DNA from: Pseudomonas sp. Irchel s3b2
Lineage (GTDB): Bacteria; Pseudomonadota; Gammaproteobacteria; Pseudomonadales; Pseudomonadaceae
Direction: 5' to 3'
Assembly (NCBI RefSeq): GCF_900187445.1
Contig: NZ_FYEB01000020.1
Coordinates: forward strand, 1 to 64,000
DNA length: 64,000 bases
A program made the translations under genes and the position numbers. The notes beneath the pieces were generated by a model. It had not been told where the DNA came from and searched no databases. It was given only the letters and a program-made list of their open reading frames with translations. Positions 60,391-64,000 of this stretch are shown here, in pieces (positions within the stretch are counted from its first letter, which is position 1; each line of letters starts with the position of its first letter).

Positions 60391-61134
60391 TTACTCCAGC
60401 ATTTGTCGCTGGTCCACGATATCGTTGGCCTGCCGGACTACATGCGCGAAATTCCAGTCCTGCGGATCCTCACCCTGGGCCAGGCGCATGAGCCGAGACT
60501 GTGCGTCGCGCGGAATTCTGTCCCCCCAAACGGCCTCTACGAGCAAGCCTTTCTTCCTGAGCCCCCTGGTTTGGACAAATCGCTCATCATTGGCAATCTC
60601 GATGACCAATTCCTTGAAGAGTGCATCGAGCTTGGCTGCCTCGTTCGCCGCTAGCTCTTCAAATCGTTTTTCGTGCCCGGCTATGAACTCAACGAGCAGA
60701 TTAACCAGATCGTCGTACCAATCTGTGTTGACAGCGCAGTAACGCGTTAAGCCCTGGCCAGCGTACGCAAAACTCACCCGATACTGCTTGCCGTCCCGTG
60801 CTTTCATCTGATCGGGAATCATGGAAAAGCATTCTCCGATGGTCGGTGCGGTAACATTCCGACTGTTAAGTAATGTCTCCCGTCCTCCTGCTTCGAGGAT
60901 TTCTGAGCGAATCAACTCGTGAACATCCAGCGCCCTGCTGCTACGGAAGACAAGTGAAGGTTGGTCTGCGCGTAAGGCCGTGGCCATCGAATCTGGAGAA
61001 AGAAAGACAACACTGCCGTCAGCCACACTGATCAATTCGGCCTCGACACAAACCGGCTTTACATCATGGATAGCATCCACCACTGGTTTGACGAGTGTGC
61101 CAAGTTCAAAAGTTACAGAGTCCATTTTGAGCAT
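60391..61134 (-). CDS. Hypothetical protein, 247 aa
   Basis: I do not recognise this protein. The first half looks like mixed alpha/beta (FELGTLVKPVVDAIHDVKPV, SVVFLSPDSMATALRADQPS), the second half is helical and charged (LVEFIAGHEKRFEELAANEA, then LFKELVIEIANDERFVQTRG). There is no signal peptide or membrane helix. The start ATG at 61134 follows GAGGGC; ATG at 61125 is an alternative. Codon use is like a real gene. It sits between MITE-like insertions in the probable defence region. Confidence 0.65.
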   Translation of the reverse strand: MLKMDSVTFELGTLVKPVVDAIHDVKPVCVEAELISVADGSVVFLSPDSMATALRADQPSLVFRSSRALDVHELIRSEILEAGGRETLLNSRNVTAPTIGECFSMIPDQMKARDGKQYRVSFAYAGQGLTRYCAVNTDWYDDLVNLLVEFIAGHEKRFEELAANEAAKLDALFKELVIEIANDERFVQTRGLRKKGLLVEAVWGDRIPRDAQSRLMRLAQGEDPQDWNFAHVVRQANDIVDQRQMLE

Positions 61135-61204
61135 TGTGAATTGCCCTCAAGTTGTAGGCAGGTATCAGCCTCTATAAAGCAATGTTTTGGCAAATTGTAG
61201 CCTG

Positions 61205-61330
61205 TCACGAATGACTGTAATCGGCCGTTTCTGTTGAAAAAGTCGGCTTCGGTTTCCACAGCAGTGGCTCGAACGCTTCGCACAGTTGCATCGCACTTCT
61301 CCTGAGATTATCGACTTCGTCCTCACTCAT
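61205..61330 (-). pseudogene. Truncated small frame ending in a MITE-type end
   Basis: The leftward frame from ATG 61330 reads MSEDEVDNLRRSAMQLCEAF then EPLLWKPKPTFSTETADYSH and stops. The last 15 or so codons are made by the inverted-repeat end at 61223-61246 (GTTGAAAAAGTC read backward). It looks like the start of a gene cut by an insertion, and the rest is lost. I cannot name it. Confidence 0.35.
61223..61246. repeat. Solitary end of the 186-bp MITE family
   Basis: These 24 bases match the inverted end at 62227-62250 with a single change (T for A at the sixth base). No matching opposite end is seen nearby, so this is a remnant or the scar of an imprecise excision. Confidence 0.6.
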
Positions 61331-61712
61331 CCCGCCACGGTTGTTGAGTGTTATCAGGGATCAAGGCCCCTGCGACCTGTGAGGGTTGTCCACTTACGCG
61401 GGACTGACGGCTCCTTACGACCGGGAGCTTGGGCATCTCATGATCTGGCCTCCTGAACACCGATAGCGGTGGGCGGGTGGAGACTGCACTGGCTGACGAG
61501 ACCAGTGCCGCGAGATCCTGAGTCGAGTGAAGGCAGTAATGAGATGACCGGGGCATGCCTGACGGTCAGTCAGGTGCAGTCCATTCCCTGGGCTGCGGCA
61601 CCATCATCGGCATCGCTGTGGCGAGTGAGCATTCGGTGTTTGTCACACCGATTGTCACGAGGGGGAAAGCCGCAAAGCCCCATGCGAGCAGGGCTGCAGC
61701 AGTGTGATATGC

Positions 61713-61743
61713 GCCCGTCTCTTTAGGGGGCAAAGAGACGGGC
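61713..61743. other. Perfect hairpin
   Basis: GCCCGTCTCTTT (61713-61724) and AAAGAGACGGGC (61732-61743) are exact inverted copies around a seven-base loop AGGGGGC, followed by AAAAGG. It could be a terminator on the minus strand or part of an insertion remnant. Confidence 0.5.
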
Positions 61744-62113
61744 AAAAGGTTGGCGCAAGAAATGGCCAAGCGGATAAGTTGCTGCAGAGCAGCCAGGAGA
61801 AGGTCTGAGTTGCCGCAGTGGGCAAATTTGAGAAGTAGGCATCCATCACATCGCTGTGACCGTGCGAGCCGCCGGACGCTAATCGCACTTGGGGGGGAGC
61901 CACCACGATGTGGCGTAGCCTCAAAGGTTCTGGCTACCTGGGTGCTATCGAGGACAGCGCTTGTACAGTTCTGGTTTAGCGCTCGTTCTGCTCGCGGTCA
62001 ATAGTATTTTGGGGGCGACTCTGCGCCAATTAAGTAGCGATGGAAGACCTTGGCAGCCGGTGGTTTTCCATGGCCGGGTGGTCGTTCGTCGGTTTTAATG
62101 TGGGCCTGCGTAA

Positions 62114-62194
62114 TTGCATGGACTTGACCATTTGCATCGTCACTGACCAGTCAATTGCATCCGTGCTGATCAACCGTTTGCATTCGACTTGACC
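62114..62194. repeat. Iterated TTGCAT-N-GACC repeats, transposon-end-like
   Basis: Four copies of TTGCAT followed by a GACC or GATC end begin at 62114, 62132, 62155 and 62178, spaced 18, 23 and 23 bases. Repeated short sites in one orientation are typical of the ends of IS21, Tn7 or Tn5053-type transposons, where they bind the transposase. A similar single unit is at 58105-58129. No such transposase gene is in the window. Confidence 0.5.
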
Positions 62195-62226
62195 AGCAAA
62201 CGCCGTAGTGACGACCGGCGGAGAAC

Positions 62227-62412
62227 GGCCGATTCTGTTGAAAAAGTCGGTTATCCAAAACTGCCTGATCATTGACCGGCGAAAACGCCTTTTTTACACG
62301 CTGCTACGTGAAATCTGCGCCTGGCATCCTCTGCCGAAAGTAAAGATTTCAATCTCGGACGCGTACTTTTCAGCTGCGGAAACCATGGCCGACTTTTTCA
62401 ACAGAATCGGCC
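62227..62412. mobile_element. MITE-like element, copy 2 (186 bp)
   Basis: The ends 62227-62250 and 62389-62412 are perfect 24-base inverted repeats (core TTCTGTTGAAAAAGTC). The 138-base interior has no transposase. A decayed copy in reverse orientation lies at 18136-18317 inside the integrated element, and a lone end lies at 61223-61246. It is probably mobilised by a full-length insertion sequence elsewhere in the genome. Confidence 0.8.
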
Positions 62413-62591
62413 AATAGCGGACATTTACAAGCTGAGCAATCACGCCAATCGACCATAGACACATTGCCGACTAGTTCGTAACCTGTGCGCAGATATCGCC
62501 GTTTTTTCTCGTTTGTATATGCCGCGTTTCTGACGCAGCAGTCAAAGGGGACAAGGGGTGTCGACCAAACCAAAACACACAGAGAATAAAA

Positions 62592-62765
62592 ATGATTCGA
62601 ACAAATACTGTTTGCCCAAATTGCGGTTCAAAAAGCACTCCTATAAAAGAAAAAATTATGGGTCAGGATACCCAAGATCTTATCTGTTACGATTGCAAGC
62701 ATATTGGATGGTGGAAAGATTTCCAGCCAAAAGAGCAAGGAGAAAATAAAGGTGAGCAAGTATAA
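62592..62765 (+). CDS. 57-residue zinc-ribbon protein
   Basis: The frame from ATG 62592 encodes two Cys-x2-Cys knuckles, VCPNCGSKSTP and LICYDCKHIGWW, 24 residues apart, a typical zinc ribbon, with a charged tail ending GEQV. The 63-codon frame overlapping it in another phase lacks any such pattern. The ribosome site is weak (GAGAAT). Such small ribbons bind nucleic acid or protein. It lies 125 bases before the nuclease-like gene and may be co-transcribed with it. Confidence 0.65.
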   Translation: MIRTNTVCPNCGSKSTPIKEKIMGQDTQDLICYDCKHIGWWKDFQPKEQGENKGEQV

Positions 62766-62890
62766 GCGCATAACAGTAGGCTAAATTTGTTTACCGCGCT
62801 TACTCGGGGCTGACATTAGCTGAGCTATTGCCCACCCCTTGGCTAATCGTTAAAGCGCTTAATTTCATACGGAAAGACCAAGGAGGTTCT

Positions 62891-63712
62891 GTGAGTCCTG
62901 AGATCATCAATACATATGAACAAATTTCTCAGCTGCCGGCCCAAGTCCTGCCGCTCTTCGCAACGCACAACATCGACATTGATCCAGATTCGGACCTTCA
63001 AAAAATGCTCGATCGCTGTGCTGCAGCGGACCAAGGAGTCTACTCAAGTGCAGATGCCCTGGAGGTATGTCGGGCGCAGCGAGTCTTGCTTGCCATCCTC
63101 GCTTGCAGCGACGAGCCGGAAATTAAAGAGCCGCTCAATCGTATTGCATCAAGCAAGCTCGATTTTTCCTCTACGGAGCATTCGCTAGGACAAGATGCTG
63201 TTTTTGAACTGGAGTTCTTGCAATACGTCAGGCATAGAGGCCTAACGGCAAGACTGGGAGAACCTGACATTATCGTGAGCGCTCCATTCGGTGACTATTT
63301 TGTCGCATGTAAGAGCATCAACTCATTAGCTAACTTTAAAGGGCAATTGCGCTCAGGCACCAGCCAGGTCAAAAAACTCGGTCACGGCTGCGTAGCGTTC
63401 AATTTGGAGCGACAAAGCAAGCTGGTACAGCCGCTGAAGGTGGAACAGGCCGAGGAAGTTAAGGCGATTCTGGACGCTGAACTCAGCGAGTTTTATGCCC
63501 ATAACACAGAGCGGTTCAATCATCTGCTGAAGGAGGGAAGCCTTGATGGTGTCGTGCTTCAGATTTCTTGCTTCGCGGATATAGCAGAGAGCGGCTTGGA
63601 TCTAAACGTGTGTACGCACACGGTCTTCTACTCTCGGCAGAGTCTCCAGGGAGCCGAGGCGCATTATCGTTTTGATGGGTTTAGACAATCCATGAGAGGC
63701 CAGATGGGGTGA
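62891..63712 (+). CDS. PD-(D/E)xK-like nuclease-fold protein, 273 aa
   Basis: The C-terminal half looks like a restriction-endonuclease fold: DAVFELEFLQYVRHRGLTAR (candidate E106/E108), GEPDIIVSAPFGDYFVACKS with D126 and K141. The usual D/E-x-K reads A-C-K, so the second acidic residue is missing, and the protein may be inactive or use a variant site. The N-terminal 95 residues are helical. I start at GTG 62891, six bases after a perfect AGGAGG; the frame also opens at TTG 62828. It follows a zinc-ribbon gene in the accessory region. A defence or DNA-processing role is a guess. Confidence 0.6.
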   Translation: MSPEIINTYEQISQLPAQVLPLFATHNIDIDPDSDLQKMLDRCAAADQGVYSSADALEVCRAQRVLLAILACSDEPEIKEPLNRIASSKLDFSSTEHSLGQDAVFELEFLQYVRHRGLTARLGEPDIIVSAPFGDYFVACKSINSLANFKGQLRSGTSQVKKLGHGCVAFNLERQSKLVQPLKVEQAEEVKAILDAELSEFYAHNTERFNHLLKEGSLDGVVLQISCFADIAESGLDLNVCTHTVFYSRQSLQGAEAHYRFDGFRQSMRGQMG

Positions 63713-64000
63713 GGCTGAGCTGTTTATAGATGAGCAGTGAGTGCATGACATTCCCCTAAAGCTCTTAAATGATATTGAGCCAAACGAACGAAGCCCGCGC
63801 CAGGAGGGCAGGTGCGGGTCTTCTGTAGAATTTCCCGCATCTTGATTTCATGCCGTTTTACGATCGATCCGCCAGCGAAGGGAACGTTTACACCAGTAAT
63901 TCTGGATGCCACTGCGGTGGCGCCGAATGGCATGTGCATTTCTCACTTTTATTTTCTTGAAGAGCCGCGATAACGGCAAGCCCTGTTCTTGCGTATGCAG
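63713..64000. other. End of window: hairpin, no supported gene
   Basis: GAAGCCCGC and GCGGGTCTTC (63790-63823) form a stem with one mismatch that may end the nuclease-like transcript. A 71-codon leftward frame (63724-63939) runs through this hairpin and has no good ribosome site, so I leave it out. The next gene probably begins beyond the window. Confidence 0.5.

Larger units (their letters stand above)
61135..62591. other. 1.5 kb patchwork of mobile-element remnants
   Basis: No convincing full-length gene occurs here. Visible pieces are a 41-codon leftward fragment (61205-61330), a lone MITE-type end at 61223-61246, a perfect 12-base hairpin at 61713-61743, four spaced TTGCAT-type repeats at 62114-62194, and a complete MITE-like element at 62227-62412. 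Base composition and frame structure change several times, as in a scar made by successive insertions and deletions. Confidence 0.6.

Noticed and set aside
62208..62417. 69-codon frame across the MITE
   Set aside because: It begins before and ends just after the inverted-repeat element, so it is a by-product of that sequence and not a gene.
62558..62749. 63-codon frame overlapping the zinc-ribbon gene
   Set aside because: The alternative frame from 62592 shows two Cys-x2-Cys knuckles; this one is a basic random-looking translation.
63724..63939. 71-codon leftward frame at the window end
   Set aside because: It runs through a terminator-like hairpin and has no convincing ribosome site.
1..64000. 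CRISPR arrays and tRNA genes
   Set aside because: I saw no regularly spaced repeat-spacer pattern and no tRNA cloverleaf with a TTCGA arm that I could support.

Overview
The window reads as chromosome of a fluorescent-group Pseudomonas. Support comes from the order 5S rRNA-recC-recB-recD, a YfiR whose four cysteines fall at positions 71, 110, 145 and 152 as in P. aeruginosa, a divergent LysR/mmsAB pair, typical Pseudomonas REP doublets, an HBM-type chemoreceptor, and two DUF6124 genes. Core genes are GC-rich; the accessory blocks are visibly poorer in GC.

Layout. 1-12.1 kb: the end of an rRNA operon, recCBD and the yfiRNB c-di-GMP module. 12.1-19.7 kb: a 7.6 kb integrated element inside the 3' end of a LysR gene. 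It carries a tyrosine integrase, a 742-aa protein with Mrr-like and PIN-like regions, a RepL-like winged-helix protein, a Rha-type phage regulator and a TIR/SEFIR protein. The host LysR gene is rebuilt at the right junction, and its old 3' end is left next to yfiB. 19.6-23.6 kb: LysR, mmsA, mmsB and a cupin gene.

24.1-42.3 kb looks like a specialised-metabolite and efflux locus. First comes a collinear run of tandem-hexapeptide acyltransferase, GT-B glycosyltransferase, a two-toroid protein with prenyltransferase/terpene-cyclase-like repeats, rmlB and rmlA. Then come a luciferase-like monooxygenase, a beta-hydroxyacid dehydrogenase, an acyl-CoA-dehydrogenase-fold flavin monooxygenase, an RND pump with its own outer-membrane channel, an ArsR regulator, a chorismate lyase and a flavin reductase. 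Four oxidoreductase genes are tied together by one palindrome (TGTACG-N8-CGTACA) that sits between the -35 and -10 boxes of each promoter; in one place a single copy serves two divergent promoters. I cannot name the product.

42.4-57.7 kb is ordinary accessory chromosome: quinone reductases, LysR, MerR and AraC regulators, TauE and SulP transporters, a FitAB toxin-antitoxin pair, a chemoreceptor, two phosphatases, and a duplicated DUF6124 locus in which one copy of the partner gene has lost its middle in frame. 57.7-64 kb is an accessory, probably defence-related region. It has a CHAT (caspase-like) protease divergent from a SLATT/PycTM-like membrane protein, which overlaps a 42-aa proline-rich peptide gene. 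Also here are an unknown 247-aa protein, a zinc-ribbon peptide, a PD-(D/E)xK-like protein, two MITE-like elements and a repeat array resembling a transposon end.

The strongest candidates for undescribed biology are the operator-linked metabolite locus, the satellite-like element with its two-gene defence cargo, and the CHAT/membrane-protein/proline-rich trio. All functional names rest on motif reading without database searches.
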